DNA of 64,000 nucleotides, taken from the NCBI RefSeq assembly GCF_025770785.1, contig NZ_JANZLA010000006.1:124001-188000 (forward strand). Direction: 5' to 3'. Both the position numbers and the translations under genes were made by a program. The DNA is from Cellulomonas sp. SG140. Lineage in GTDB: Bacteria > Actinomycetota > Actinomycetes > Actinomycetales > Cellulomonadaceae. Within the stretch, counting starts at the first letter, position 1. Each line of letters begins with the position of its first letter. A model generated the notes under the pieces. It saw only the letters and a list, made by a program, of their open reading frames with translations, was not told the DNA's origin and did no database searches. This document shows, piece after piece, positions 50,224 through 63,943 of the stretch.

Positions 50224-51615
50224 TCAGTCGGTCGCCGGCGGCTCGTCGCCGTGCGCGGCGGAGCCCGGCACCCGGCCCTGCAGCACGGTGGGATCACCCT
50301 CCGGGTCCAGACGCACGGCCGCCACACGGTGCCCGTCCACCGCCGTGACCTGCAGCGTCGCGTTGGTCAGCCCCGAGCGCACCGTCTCCACCGGCACCCG
50401 GTCGCCGATCGCCGCCATGCGGCCGAGCCTCGACAGCACGTACCCCGCGACCGTCTCGTACGGGCCGTCGTGCAGCAGCACGCCGGTCCGGTCGGCGAAC
50501 TCCTCGAGGGTCAGCCGCGCGTCGACGTCCGGCCCCGTGCCGCTCGTCTCCGGCTTCACGTCGTGCTCGTCGACGATGTCGCCGACCAGCTCCTCGAGCA
50601 GGTCCTCCAGGGTGACGATGCCGTCCGTGCCGCCGTACTCGTCCACCACCAGGGCGATGTGGGTACCCGTCCGACGCATGCTCGAGAGCGTCGGCAGCAC
50701 CTTGTTGGTGCCGGGCAGCGACGGGATGGGCCGGGCCACGTCCCCGACGGTCGCCTCCGGCTCGTCGCGCACCCCGTCACCCAGGTCCACCGCGACGTCC
50801 GCCACGGCCGCGAGCAGGTCCCGCACGTGCACGAAGCCGACCACGTCGTCGAAGTCCGTCCCCGTGACCGGGTAGCGGGAGTAGGGCAGCTGCCGCACCT
50901 CCGCCGCCGCGTCGACCGCCGACTGCGCGGCGGACAGGAACCGGACCTCACCGCGCGGACGCATCGCCTCGACCAGCAGCCGGTCACCCGCGTCGAACAC
51001 GTCGTCGATCAGCCGGCGCTCGTCCTCGGGAAGGTCCGGGTGGGTGGCGACCAGGTCGCGCAGCTCCTCGTCCGTCACCGCCTCACCCTTGGCCTTCGGA
51101 TCCTGGCCGAGCAGTCGCACCACACCGTTGGTGGACACGGACAGCAACCAGATCACCGGCGTCATCACCCAGGCGAGGCGGTCGACCGCCGAGCCCACGG
51201 CGGTGGCGACCTTCGCCGGCCGCTGCATCGCCAGCCGCTTCGGCACCAGCTCGCCGAGCACCAGCGACAGGTACGCGATCACCAGCGTCAGCGCGATCAG
51301 CCCCACCGTGTCGGCCGCCCCCTGCGACAGCCCCCAGCGCACCAGCACCGGCGTGACGTGCGGCGCCAGCGTCGAGGCACCGAACGCCGCCGAGAAGAAG
51401 CCGGCCACCGTCACGCCGATCTGCACCGCCGCGAGGAACCGGTTCGGGTTGCGCGCCACGCGTGCGACGCGGGCGCCACGGCCGCCCTGCTTGTCCAGCT
51501 GCACCAGCTGGCTCTCGCGCAGCGACACCAGCGCCAGCTCGGTGCCGGAGAACAGCCCTCCGATGCCGATGAACAGGAGGACCAGGGCGATGTCTGTCCA
51601 GATCTCGGTGGTCAC
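50224..51615 (-). CDS. CNNM/CBS domain protein (HlyC/CorC family)
   Basis: A 463-residue membrane protein of the CorB/CNNM type linked to Mg2+/Co2+ efflux. Domains: DUF21/CNNM membrane region with four helices (about 1-190; LLFIGIGGLFSGTELALVSL, VIAYLSLVLGELVPKRLAMQ), a CBS pair (about 210-340; DRLLVEAMRPRGEVRFL, LALVVDEYGGTDGIVTLEDL-like VVDEYGGTDGIVT) and a C-terminal CorC_HlyC transporter-associated domain (about 355-445). Start ATG at 51615. The hemolysin label in databases is historical. It converges on lysR. Confidence 0.93.
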   Translation of the reverse strand: MTTEIWTDIALVLLFIGIGGLFSGTELALVSLRESQLVQLDKQGGRGARVARVARNPNRFLAAVQIGVTVAGFFSAAFGASTLAPHVTPVLVRWGLSQGAADTVGLIALTLVIAYLSLVLGELVPKRLAMQRPAKVATAVGSAVDRLAWVMTPVIWLLSVSTNGVVRLLGQDPKAKGEAVTDEELRDLVATHPDLPEDERRLIDDVFDAGDRLLVEAMRPRGEVRFLSAAQSAVDAAAEVRQLPYSRYPVTGTDFDDVVGFVHVRDLLAAVADVAVDLGDGVRDEPEATVGDVARPIPSLPGTNKVLPTLSSMRRTGTHIALVVDEYGGTDGIVTLEDLLEELVGDIVDEHDVKPETSGTGPDVDARLTLEEFADRTGVLLHDGPYETVAGYVLSRLGRMAAIGDRVPVETVRSGLTNATLQVTAVDGHRVAAVRLDPEGDPTVLQGRVPGSAAHGDEPPATD

Positions 51616-51697
51616 GTCTCATCCCGGGGTCGGTGAAGCTCCAGCCTAGGCACAACGCGACGGACGGACGCGCCCTCCCCTGCGGGGCACGACGCCG

Positions 51698-52654
51698 TCA
51701 GCCGGCGATGCTCCAGGCGATGCCGTCGAGGATGTCGTGCTCGCTGGTGACCACCTCGGTCAGCCGTCGGCCCTCCCCCGCCACCTCTGCCTGCACCCGG
51801 CCGATCACCTCGGACCAGATGAGGGCCCCGGCGCCGATCACGTCGACCCGTCCCGGGTGCATGAAGCCGAGGGCGGTGCGCTCGGCACGGCTGCGGTGCA
51901 GCAGGTCGTCGCAGGCTGCCAGGACGGTGCGGACGTCGAGCACGGCGCCGTCGATCGCCGTCCGGTCGTACCTGGGCAGCCCCAGCGTGTGGGCGGTCAC
52001 CGAGGTGACCGACCCCGCCAGGCCGACCAGCGTGACCGTCCGGCCCAGCGGCACCGTCTGCTCCGCCTCGTCGAGCGCCGCGGCCACGTCGGCGCGAGCT
52101 GCGGCGATCTGCTCCGCGGTGGGCGGGTCGGACCGCAGGTGCCGCTCGGTCAGCCGCACGGACCCGATGTCCATCGAGACCGCCGCCTCGGGCTCGCGGG
52201 TGCCGAGCACCAGCTCGGTCGAGCCACCGCCGAGGTCGACGACGAGGAAGGGTCCCGGATGCGTCGCGGCGAGCACCCCGGTGGCCCCACGGAACGAGAG
52301 GGCGGCCTCCTCGTGACCCGTCACCACCTCGGGGTCGACGCCCAGCGCGCCGCGTACCCCCGAGACGAACTCGTCCCGGTTGCGGGCGTCCCGCGTCGCC
52401 GACGTCGCGACGAACCGCACCGCCTCGACCCCGTGCTCGCGGCAGGTGGCGGCGTAGCGGGCCGTCATGTCGAGCGTGCGGGCCAGCGCTTCGGGAGCCA
52501 GCTCACCGGTCCGGTCCACGCCCTGACCGAGCCGGACGATCTCGGCCTGCCGCACCACCTCGGTCAGCGTGCCGGCCGCCACGTCGAGGTCGGCCACCAG
52601 GAGCCGGATGGTGTTCGTCCCGCAGTCGATGGCTGCCACGCGTGTCACCGGCAC
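51698..52654 (-). CDS. ppx: Ppx/GppA family exopolyphosphatase
   Basis: An ASKHA-fold phosphatase of 318 residues that hydrolyses polyphosphate or pppGpp. Phosphate 1 motif is VAAIDCGTNTIRLLVADLD, the catalytic-Glu region is VTGHEEAALSFRG, and phosphate 2 is LVVDLGGGSTELVLG; LVGLAGSVTSVTAHTL is the adenosine-like motif. It has only the N-terminal two-domain core, the short PPX form of actinobacteria, which have two such genes. GTG at 52654 is first in frame; GTG 52648 is an alternative. It follows DUF501 and FtsB-like genes on the strand, matching a conserved actinobacterial order. Confidence 0.94.
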   Translation of the reverse strand: MPVTRVAAIDCGTNTIRLLVADLDVAAGTLTEVVRQAEIVRLGQGVDRTGELAPEALARTLDMTARYAATCREHGVEAVRFVATSATRDARNRDEFVSGVRGALGVDPEVVTGHEEAALSFRGATGVLAATHPGPFLVVDLGGGSTELVLGTREPEAAVSMDIGSVRLTERHLRSDPPTAEQIAAARADVAAALDEAEQTVPLGRTVTLVGLAGSVTSVTAHTLGLPRYDRTAIDGAVLDVRTVLAACDDLLHRSRAERTALGFMHPGRVDVIGAGALIWSEVIGRVQAEVAGEGRRLTEVVTSEHDILDGIAWSIAG

Positions 52655-52708
52655 ATCGTGCCATCCGCCCCGGACACCGGCCGGGCCGTCCGGCCTGCCC
52701 TCAGCGGC

Positions 52709-53221
52709 TCAGCACGTGCACCTGTCGGGCCGCCACGTGTCCCTGATCAGGGCGAGCACCTCGTCACCGACCGGGTTCACCCCGGGACCGGCCGCCAGCG
52801 CGTGACCGACGAGCACGTGCAGGCACTTCACCCGCGTCGGCATCCCCCCGGCGGAGATCCCCGCGATCTCGGGCACGTGGCCCAGCGCCTCACGGTCGGC
52901 CAGGTACGCCTCGTGCGCCCGACGATGCCCCGCCGCCAGCTCCTCGTCGACCGCGAGCCGTGCCGTCAGCTCCTTCATCAGACCCGTCGCCTCGAGCGTG
53001 CTCACCGCCGCGACCGCCTGGGGGTTGGTCAGGTAGTACGTCGTCGGGAACGGGGTGCCGTCGTCCAGCCGCGGCGCCGTCTGCACCACCGTCGGGCGCC
53101 CGCAGACGCACCGTGCGGCGATCCGCACGACACCCCGGGCGGGCCGCCCCAGCTGCTCCGTCACCACCGCCAGGTCACGAGGGTCGACGGCGGGGTACGG
53201 CGGCACGTGCTGCTCGGTCAT
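52709..53221 (-). CDS. DUF501 domain protein
   Basis: A 170-residue actinobacterial protein of unknown function. Family blocks are DLAVVTEQLGRPARGVVRIA, CVCGRPTVVQTAPRLDDGTPF-type start RCVCGRPTVVQT and PFPTTYYLTNP, and a late AGGMPTRVKCLHVLVGHAL with Cys and His that may bind metal with the CxCG pair. No membrane segment. ATG at 53221 was selected since the domain begins at once; an ATG at 53254 is possible. It lies between FtsB-like and ppx genes, an order conserved from memory in mycobacteria (Rv1024-Rv1026). Confidence 0.9.
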   Translation of the reverse strand: MTEQHVPPYPAVDPRDLAVVTEQLGRPARGVVRIAARCVCGRPTVVQTAPRLDDGTPFPTTYYLTNPQAVAAVSTLEATGLMKELTARLAVDEELAAGHRRAHEAYLADREALGHVPEIAGISAGGMPTRVKCLHVLVGHALAAGPGVNPVGDEVLALIRDTWRPDRCTC

Positions 53222-53386
53222 CGGGAGGGCGTCCTGTCGGGAGGGGGCTTCCATTGTCCCTGACCGCAGTCGCGCGACGCCTCGGCCGTCGTCGGACGCC
53301 GCGAACCGGCAGCTGCGCACCTCGCCGCACGCCGGCCCGCCCGTCGAGTGCAGCCGACCCGCCGCTCCGCCCCCGGAGGGGAGGAC

Positions 53387-54163
53387 TCAAGGCTTGGCTG
53401 CGCCGGTCGGCGCCGCGGTCGGCGCCCCCGTCGGCACATCTGTCGGCGCGGAGGTCGCCCCCGACGTCGCCCGGGTCGTCGGCACCCCGCCCGCCGTGGG
53501 CGCGGTCGTCGGCGCCGCAGCCGCACCCGCAGCCCGGACCGACTGCCACACGTCCAGGTACCACGGCTGCGTCGAGCCCACCGCGGCCGAGCCGTCCTGC
53601 GCGCCCGTGGTCGGCGTGTTCGGCGCCGTGTCCGGCACGGTCTGCGGGTCCACCACCCGGAAGGCCTTCTCGCCCGGCATCACGAAGTTGAGCCGTTCCC
53701 GCGCCTGCGCCTTGACGTACGCCGGGTCGTCCCAACGCTTCAGGTCCGCCTGCAGGTCGGAGTTGTGCTGCTGCGCCGCGGCCACCTGGGCGCGCAGCTG
53801 CGCCAGCTGCGTCTGCTGCTCCAGGTACGAGTGCAGCGTCGGGTACACCAGCACGAACGCGAGCAGCAGCACCAGACCCAGCACCATGGCGCGCACGGTC
53901 AGCATCCGCGGGAGCCGCTGCTGGACCACCTCGGCGCGCGGCGTGCCGCGAGGCGGGGTGATGGACGACGGTCGGGTCGACGCCCGAGCAGCAGCCGGAC
54001 GGCGGGACGCGCGCGGCGGGCTGGTGCGCGGCGCGGTGGTCCGTGGCGGGGCGCCCGTCCTTGGGGTGGTGCGCGGCGCGGCGGCCGACGCCGCCCGCTC
54101 GGCCACCCGGGGCGTGCCCGCCGACCGCGCGCCGGGCGCGGCGGGACGACGGGCGGACGGCAT
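53387..54163 (-). CDS. FtsB/DivIC-like septum formation initiator
   Basis: A single-pass divisome protein of 258 residues. An Arg/Ala/Pro/Ser/Thr-rich cytoplasmic tail (about 1-92) precedes the membrane helix (VRAMVLGLVLLLAFVLVYP, about 95-113). A coiled coil follows (LEQQTQLAQLRAQVAAAQQH) and the conserved DivIC end WDDPAYVKAQARERLNFVMPGE. A Thr/Pro/Ala-rich extracytoplasmic tail (about 190-258) completes it. Relatives bridge FtsL and FtsQ. ATG at 54163. The eno-FtsB-like-DUF501-ppx order supports the call. Low complexity at both ends is common in actinobacterial versions. Confidence 0.9.
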   Translation of the reverse strand: MPSARRPAAPGARSAGTPRVAERAASAAAPRTTPRTGAPPRTTAPRTSPPRASRRPAAARASTRPSSITPPRGTPRAEVVQQRLPRMLTVRAMVLGLVLLLAFVLVYPTLHSYLEQQTQLAQLRAQVAAAQQHNSDLQADLKRWDDPAYVKAQARERLNFVMPGEKAFRVVDPQTVPDTAPNTPTTGAQDGSAAVGSTQPWYLDVWQSVRAAGAAAAPTTAPTAGGVPTTRATSGATSAPTDVPTGAPTAAPTGAAKP

Positions 54164-54322
54164 GTGCTCGATTGTGCCCCGGTGGGTCACCAACCCCGGG
54201 TACCCCGTGCCGCTCCGCCGTGTCCGGGCGCGGCGGACGACGCCTCGTCCCGGCGCCAGCGAGCGCCCGCGGTCCGGCGGAGCGCGTGGTCGGCGCCCCG
54301 CACGTGTCCGCACCCGGACGCG

Positions 54323-54358
54323 CCGAGGGCCGGCGACCTGACGGTCACCGGCCCTCGG
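54323..54358. terminator. terminator hairpin after eno
   Basis: CCGAGGGCCGG at 54323-54333 pairs perfectly with CCGGCCCTCGG at 54348-54358 (14-nt loop), 24 bp past the eno stop on the minus strand. Confidence 0.8.
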
Positions 54359-54382
54359 GGTGGTGCTGAGCTGCGGAACGCC

Positions 54383-58700
<4,318 letters not shown>

Positions 58701-58812
58701 CGATCACTCCTCTGGCTGTGGCCTGCAGCAACAGGCCGTCCCATGGTCCTCACCACGCCACGACGGAGCACTGGACCAAAGGCCCAGGTCAGCGCAGTGA
58801 CGAGGCACGTCA

Positions 58813-59532
58813 TCAGCTCGGCGAGTCCGGACTGCGCGCGTTGTCAGGTGCAGTGCCGACCTTGTCGCTGGACGCCGTAGCGGTGGCCTCGACGTCGCGG
58901 AGCGCGGTCTCCCACGCCGCCGCGGCTCGTCGCAGCGCACCCTCGGCGTCCACGCCCTCGGCGTGGACCCGCCGCACCAGCTCGAGCAGCTGCGCGCCGA
59001 GCTCGTCGTCGACCGGCACCGCGGCGTCCAGGCCCGCCCGGGCCGCCCGCGAGGCGATCTTCTGCGCGCGCGCGAGCGCCGGCAGGGAGGCGGGCACCCC
59101 GTCGAGCGCCGAGCCACGGTCCTTCTTCTCGCTCCGCTTGATGCGGTCCCACTGGCTGTGCAGGGCGCCCATCGACTCGACCTCGGCGTCCCCGAAGACG
59201 TGCGGGTGCCGGCGCACCAGCTTGGCGACCAGGTCCCGGGCGACGTCGTCGACGTCGAAGGGGTCGTCGGGGTGCTCGGTCGCGATCCGCGCGTGGAACA
59301 CCACCTGGAGCAGCACGTCGCCGAGCTCCTCACGCAGCCCGGCGCGGTCGTCCCCCTCGACGGCCTCCGCCAGCTCGTGCGACTCCTCGAGCAGGTACGG
59401 CAGCAGCGAGGTGTGCGTCTGCGCCGCGTCCCAGGGGCAGCCGCCGGGCGAGCGGAGGCGGTCCATCACCGCGACCAACTCGCGCAGCGGGTCCGCCGCC
59501 GCGCGCGGCTCGCCGTCCGGGTCGGTGGTCAC
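58813..59532 (-). CDS. mazG: MazG family nucleotide pyrophosphohydrolase
   Basis: An all-alpha NTP pyrophosphohydrolase, 239 residues, removing damaged or excess nucleotides. The metal-binding EExxE and ExxD pattern is visible in SLLPYLLEESHELAEAVEGD and LREELGDVLLQVVFHARIA. LRSPGGCPWDAAQTHTSL is the N-terminal hallmark, and WDRIKRSEKKDRGSALDGVP the central conserved block. The second half is shorter than E. coli MazG (263). Start GTG at 59532. It stands between pntA and the SurA-like lipoprotein gene; from memory mfd-mazG adjacency is common in actinobacteria. Confidence 0.95.
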   Translation of the reverse strand: MTTDPDGEPRAAADPLRELVAVMDRLRSPGGCPWDAAQTHTSLLPYLLEESHELAEAVEGDDRAGLREELGDVLLQVVFHARIATEHPDDPFDVDDVARDLVAKLVRRHPHVFGDAEVESMGALHSQWDRIKRSEKKDRGSALDGVPASLPALARAQKIASRAARAGLDAAVPVDDELGAQLLELVRRVHAEGVDAEGALRRAAAAWETALRDVEATATASSDKVGTAPDNARSPDSPS

Positions 59533-59556
59533 GAGGTGGTCAGCGCGGGCCGACGG

Positions 59557-60186
59557 TCAGCTGGCCGACGGTGCCGGGGCAGGGGACTCGGTCGGCACCG
59601 GAGCCGAGGAGTCCGTCGGCGCCGGTTGAGCGCCAGGCGTGACGATCCACGGCGAGGCCGTCGGCGCGGCGACGCCGGCCGCCGTCGGGTCGAAGGTGCC
59701 GTAGCGCGGGTTCACGGTCACCTTGAGCGCCGACAGGCGCTTCTGCAGGTCCGCGACCGCGGACGCGGAGTCGGACAAGCCCTGCACGTTGTTGGCGGCG
59801 AGCTGGTACCGCGCGATCGCCATCGCGCCGGCCGAGTAGTGGGTCGGCGCCGCGACGCCCGCACCCTGGAACGACTGGGCGAGGAACTGGGTCGCCTCGG
59901 AGTCGTTGATACCCACGCCCTTGTCCGAGGCGAGCTGCGTCAGCGTCGGCTCGTCGATCAGCACCTGCAGCACCAGCTGCGGCGTCGCACCGTTGAACAG
60001 CGGGCCGAGCTGGCTCAGCGCGTCCGACACCTCCGAGGCCGGGATCGTGCGTCCGTCCACCACGGCGGCCGTACCCGGCCGAGCACCGTCGGCGCAGCCC
60101 GCCAGGATGCCGGTCACCAGCACCAGCGATCCCACCGTGCCGACCGCCCGGCGCAGCCCCGTCCTCGCGTCGCGCTGCAGCCTCAC
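59557..60186 (-). CDS. SurA N-terminal-like lipoprotein
   Basis: A 209-residue secreted lipoprotein. The signal ends in the lipobox LVTGILAGC at about residues 23-31, so the protein is anchored by lipid. The domain after it (AAVVDGRTIPASEVSDALSQ) matches the SurA/PrsA N-terminal chaperone fold, but the PPIase (parvulin) domain is absent. A Pro/Ser/Ala/Thr-rich tail (QPAPTDSSAPVPTESPAPAP) forms the end. GTG at 60186 follows GAGGAGG. In a monoderm actinobacterium it may help fold exported proteins. It lies between mfd and mazG, where M. tuberculosis has lpqU-type genes. Confidence 0.85.
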   Translation of the reverse strand: MRLQRDARTGLRRAVGTVGSLVLVTGILAGCADGARPGTAAVVDGRTIPASEVSDALSQLGPLFNGATPQLVLQVLIDEPTLTQLASDKGVGINDSEATQFLAQSFQGAGVAAPTHYSAGAMAIARYQLAANNVQGLSDSASAVADLQKRLSALKVTVNPRYGTFDPTAAGVAAPTASPWIVTPGAQPAPTDSSAPVPTESPAPAPSAS

Positions 60187-60289
60187 AGGTCCTCCTCGAG
60201 CATCGACCGCTGGTCCGGGCGACATCGTAGGCGGTCCTGCTGACGGACCCGTGCGCCCGGTCGGCACGCGGTCGCCGCCGCCGCCGACG

Positions 60290-63200
60290 TCAGCGCGCGG
60301 CGGTCCCGACGCCCGCCGCAGCCGACACGTCGCCACGGACCACCGCGTCCACCACGGTCCGCGCCCACTCGAGCAGCGCCGCACCGTGCAGCGGCTTGCC
60401 GCCCACCCGGGCCGTCGTCGGGAACGGCACCAGGATGGTGCGCACCGCCGGCTTCAGCACCGTGCCCGGGTACAGCCGCTTGGCGCGCAGCTGACCGGAC
60501 TCGGCGAGCTCGACGGGCGCGAACCGCACGTACCGGCCCTGCGCCGTGATGTCCGTCAGCCCGGCGGCACGCGCGTGCTGCCGGAACGCCGCCACCTCGA
60601 ACAGGTTGTCCACCGCCGGCGGCACCAGGCCGTACCGGTCCAGCAGCTCGGCGCGGACCGCCTCGAGGCCGGCCTTGTCGGTGGCCGCCGCGATCTTCTG
60701 GTACGCCTCGAGACGCAGCCGCTCGTGCGCGATGTAGTCGTGCGGGATGTGCGCGTCCACGGGCAGCTCGAGCGTGACGTCCGGCTGCTCCTCCGGCTGG
60801 TCGCCGCGGAACGCCGCCACGGCCTCCCCCACCATCCGCACGTACAGGTCGAAGCCGACCCCCTCGATGTGACCCGACTGCTCCCCACCGAGCAGGTTCC
60901 CCGCGCCACGGATCTCCAGGTCCTTCATCGCGACGGCCATACCGGCACCGAGGTCCGTGTTGGCGGCGATCGTGGCGAGCCGGTCGTGGGCGGTCTCGGT
61001 GAGGGGAACCTCCGGCGGGTAGAGGAAGTAGGCGTAGGCCCGCTCCCGACCGCGGCCGACACGGCCGCGCAGCTGGTGCAGCTGGGACAGGCCCAGCCGG
61101 TCGGCGCGCTCGAGGATCAGGGTGTTGGCGTTGGAGATGTCCAGACCGGTCTCGACGATCGTCGTGCAGACCAGCACGTCGAACCTCTTCTCCCAGAAGT
61201 CGACGATCACCTGCTCCAGCTGCTTCTCGTGCATCTTGCCGTGCGCCACGGCGATCCTCGCCTCGGGCACCAGCTCGGACAGGCGCTGGGCGGCCCGCTC
61301 GATCGACTCCACCTTGTTGTGGATGTAGAACACCTGGCCCTCGCGCAGCAGCTCGCGGCGGACGGCGGCGGTGATCTGCTTCTCGTCGTACGCACCGACG
61401 AAGGTCAGCACGGGGTGCCGCTCCTCGGGCGGCGTGGCCAGCGTGGACATCTCGCGGATGCCGGTGACCGCCATCTCCAGCGTGCGCGGGATGGGCGTGG
61501 CGCTCATCGACAGCACGTCCACGTCGGTGCGCAGCGCCTTCAGCGTCTCCTTGTGCTCGACGCCGAACCGCTGCTCCTCGTCGACGATCACCAGGCCGAG
61601 GTCCTTGAACCGGACCCCGCCGGCCAGCAGCCGGTGGGTTCCGATCACCACGTCGACGCTGCCGTCGGCCAGCCCGTCGAGCACCTCCTTGGACTCGGAC
61701 GCCGTCTCGAAGCGCGACAGCGCCTTCACCGTCACCGGGAACGGCGCGTACCGCTCGGAGAACGTCTCCAGGTGCTGCGACACCAGCAGCGTCGTGGGCA
61801 CCAGCACCGCCACCTGCTTGCCGTCCTGCACCGCCTTGAAGGCGGCGCGCACGGCGATCTCCGTCTTGCCGTAGCCCACGTCGCCGCAGATCAGCCGGTC
61901 CATCGGGACCGACTTCTCCATGTCGGCCTTGACCTCGTCGATCGTCGCCAGCTGGTCCGGCGTCTCGACGTACGCGAACGCGTCCTCCAGCTCGCGCTGC
62001 CACGGCGTGTCCGGCCCGAAGGCGTAGCCGGGCGTCGCCATGCGAGCCGAGTACAGCCGGATCAGCTCGGCGGCGATCTCCTTGATCGCCTTCTTCGCGC
62101 GGCCCTTCGTCTTGGCCCAGTCCGCACCGCCCATCCGGTTGAGCGTCGGCGACTCTCCGCCGACGTACCGGGTCACCTGGTCCAGCTGGTCGGTCGGCAC
62201 GTACAGCCGGTCACCCGGATGCCCGCGCTTGGCGGAGGCGTACTCGATCACCAGGTACTCGCGGGTCGCGGCCGTCGGACCGGTGCCGATGGTCCGCTGC
62301 ACCAGCTCGACGAACCGGCCGACACCGTGCTGCTCGTGCACCACGAAGTCGCCCGGGCGCAGCTGCAGGGGGTCGACGACGTTGCGGCGGCGGCTCGGCA
62401 TCCGCCGCATGTCGCGGGTCGACGTGCCGGCGCGGCCGGTGAGGTCGGCCTCGCTGAACAGCGCCAGGCGCAGGGACTCGGACGCGAACCCGGGGCCCGC
62501 GGGTGCAGGCACGACGAGCACCACCCCGGGGTCCAGCTCGTCCGGCACACCGGACACCAGCCGGGCCGGGACGTCCGCCGAGCGCAGCTGCTCCACCATC
62601 CGCTGCGCGGAGCCGTGCCCCTCGGTGGTCAGCACCATCCGCCAGCCGTCCTGCTGGTGGGCGCGCAGGTCGGCGATCGCGCGGGCGACGTCCCCGCGGT
62701 AGTGCTCCACGTCCCGGGCGGAGACGAGAAGGGTGGTCGCGTCCGACGAGACCGCCGGGCCGTCGTCGGCCGCGTCGTCGTGCTCGCCGTCCGCACCCAC
62801 CGGAGCCGCCGCCACGTCGAGCGAGAACGACGACAGCGTCCACCAACCCAGCCCACGGACCGCTGCGAGCCCCCGCACCTCGGCGAACGAGTGGAACGAC
62901 GCCGCCGAGAGGTCCAGCGGCGTCGCGCCACCGGCCGCCGCGCCGGTCCAGGCCGCCGCGAGGAACTCCTGCGTGGTCGCCACCAGGTCGTGCGCGCGGC
63001 GCCGCACCCGCTCGGGGTCCGCGACCACCAGCAGGGCGTCGTCGGGCACCAGGTCCAGCACCGGCACCATCCGGTCGACCAGCACGGGCGCAAGGGACTC
63101 CATGCCCTCCACGGCGATGCCCTGGGCCAGCCGGTCCAGCATGTCCGTCGCGCCGGGCAGCTGCTCGACCAGGGCGACCGCCCGCTCGCGCACGGCGTCG

Positions 63201-63943
63201 GTCAGCAGGATCTCGCGGCACGGTGGTGCCCACAGACCGCGGTCGGCCACCTCGAGGCTGCGCTGGTCGGCGACGGAGAACCAGCGGATCTCCTCGACCT
63301 GGTCGCCCCACAGCTCGATGCGCAGCGGGTGGTCCTCCGTCGGTGGGAACACGTCGACGATGCCGCCGCGCACCGCGAACTCGCCGCGGCGCTCCACCAT
63401 GTCCACCCGGGTGTACGCCGCGTCGACCAGCCCCTGCGCCAGCTGGTCGAGATCGACCCGATCCCCCACCGCGAGCTGCACGGGCACCAGCTCGCCGAGC
63501 CCGTCCACGACCGGCTGCAGCAGCGCCCGCACCGGCACCACCAGCACCCGCACCGGTCCGGCGGGACCCGGTTCGGCGGGGTGCGCCAGCCGCCGGAACA
63601 CCGCCAGCCGACGGGCCACCGTGTCGCTGCGAGGCGACAGCCGCTCGTGCGGCAGCGTCTCCCAGGCGGGCAGCACCGCCACGTCGTCGTCGGGCAGGTA
63701 GCAGCGCAGCGCGCCGGCCAGCTCGTCCGCGTCGCGGCCGGTGGCGGTGACGACGACGAGGGGCCGTCCGGTCGCCGCGACCGGTGACCCGGCCGGGCGA
63801 GCCCCGGCCATCGCCGCGAGCAGGGGCGGACGGACGCCGGCCGGGCTCACCACGTCGAGCTCGCCGCGGGCGCGCACCTGCTGCACGGCCTCGGCGGCCG
63901 CGGGGTCGGCGAGCAGCGCAGGCAGCAGTCCGGTCAGGTCCAT
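60290..63943 (-). CDS. mfd: transcription-repair coupling factor Mfd
   Basis: The ATP-dependent translocase that removes stalled RNA polymerase and recruits UvrAB; 1217 residues. UvrB-like N-terminal module (about 1-470; LPDDDVAVLPAWETLPHERL), RNA-polymerase interaction domain (VHEQHGVGRFVEL), and RecG-like helicase motor (Walker A CGDVGYGKTEIAVRAA, VIGTHRLLAGGVRFKDLGLV, Walker B VIVDEEQRFGV, SATPIPRTLEM, QLRGRVGRGRERAYAY) end in the TRCF C-terminal domain. ATG at 63943 has GGAGGA at short distance. It starts the run mfd-lipoprotein-mazG on the minus strand. Confidence 0.97.
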   Translation of the reverse strand: MDLTGLLPALLADPAAAEAVQQVRARGELDVVSPAGVRPPLLAAMAGARPAGSPVAATGRPLVVVTATGRDADELAGALRCYLPDDDVAVLPAWETLPHERLSPRSDTVARRLAVFRRLAHPAEPGPAGPVRVLVVPVRALLQPVVDGLGELVPVQLAVGDRVDLDQLAQGLVDAAYTRVDMVERRGEFAVRGGIVDVFPPTEDHPLRIELWGDQVEEIRWFSVADQRSLEVADRGLWAPPCREILLTDAVRERAVALVEQLPGATDMLDRLAQGIAVEGMESLAPVLVDRMVPVLDLVPDDALLVVADPERVRRRAHDLVATTQEFLAAAWTGAAAGGATPLDLSAASFHSFAEVRGLAAVRGLGWWTLSSFSLDVAAAPVGADGEHDDAADDGPAVSSDATTLLVSARDVEHYRGDVARAIADLRAHQQDGWRMVLTTEGHGSAQRMVEQLRSADVPARLVSGVPDELDPGVVLVVPAPAGPGFASESLRLALFSEADLTGRAGTSTRDMRRMPSRRRNVVDPLQLRPGDFVVHEQHGVGRFVELVQRTIGTGPTAATREYLVIEYASAKRGHPGDRLYVPTDQLDQVTRYVGGESPTLNRMGGADWAKTKGRAKKAIKEIAAELIRLYSARMATPGYAFGPDTPWQRELEDAFAYVETPDQLATIDEVKADMEKSVPMDRLICGDVGYGKTEIAVRAAFKAVQDGKQVAVLVPTTLLVSQHLETFSERYAPFPVTVKALSRFETASESKEVLDGLADGSVDVVIGTHRLLAGGVRFKDLGLVIVDEEQRFGVEHKETLKALRTDVDVLSMSATPIPRTLEMAVTGIREMSTLATPPEERHPVLTFVGAYDEKQITAAVRRELLREGQVFYIHNKVESIERAAQRLSELVPEARIAVAHGKMHEKQLEQVIVDFWEKRFDVLVCTTIVETGLDISNANTLILERADRLGLSQLHQLRGRVGRGRERAYAYFLYPPEVPLTETAHDRLATIAANTDLGAGMAVAMKDLEIRGAGNLLGGEQSGHIEGVGFDLYVRMVGEAVAAFRGDQPEEQPDVTLELPVDAHIPHDYIAHERLRLEAYQKIAAATDKAGLEAVRAELLDRYGLVPPAVDNLFEVAAFRQHARAAGLTDITAQGRYVRFAPVELAESGQLRAKRLYPGTVLKPAVRTILVPFPTTARVGGKPLHGAALLEWARTVVDAVVRGDVSAAAGVGTAAR

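Noticed and set aside
59906..63787. Open frame of 1293 residues opposite mfd
   Set aside because: A shadow frame rich in Arg, His, Leu, Gln and Val; the mfd helicase motifs on the other strand are complete.
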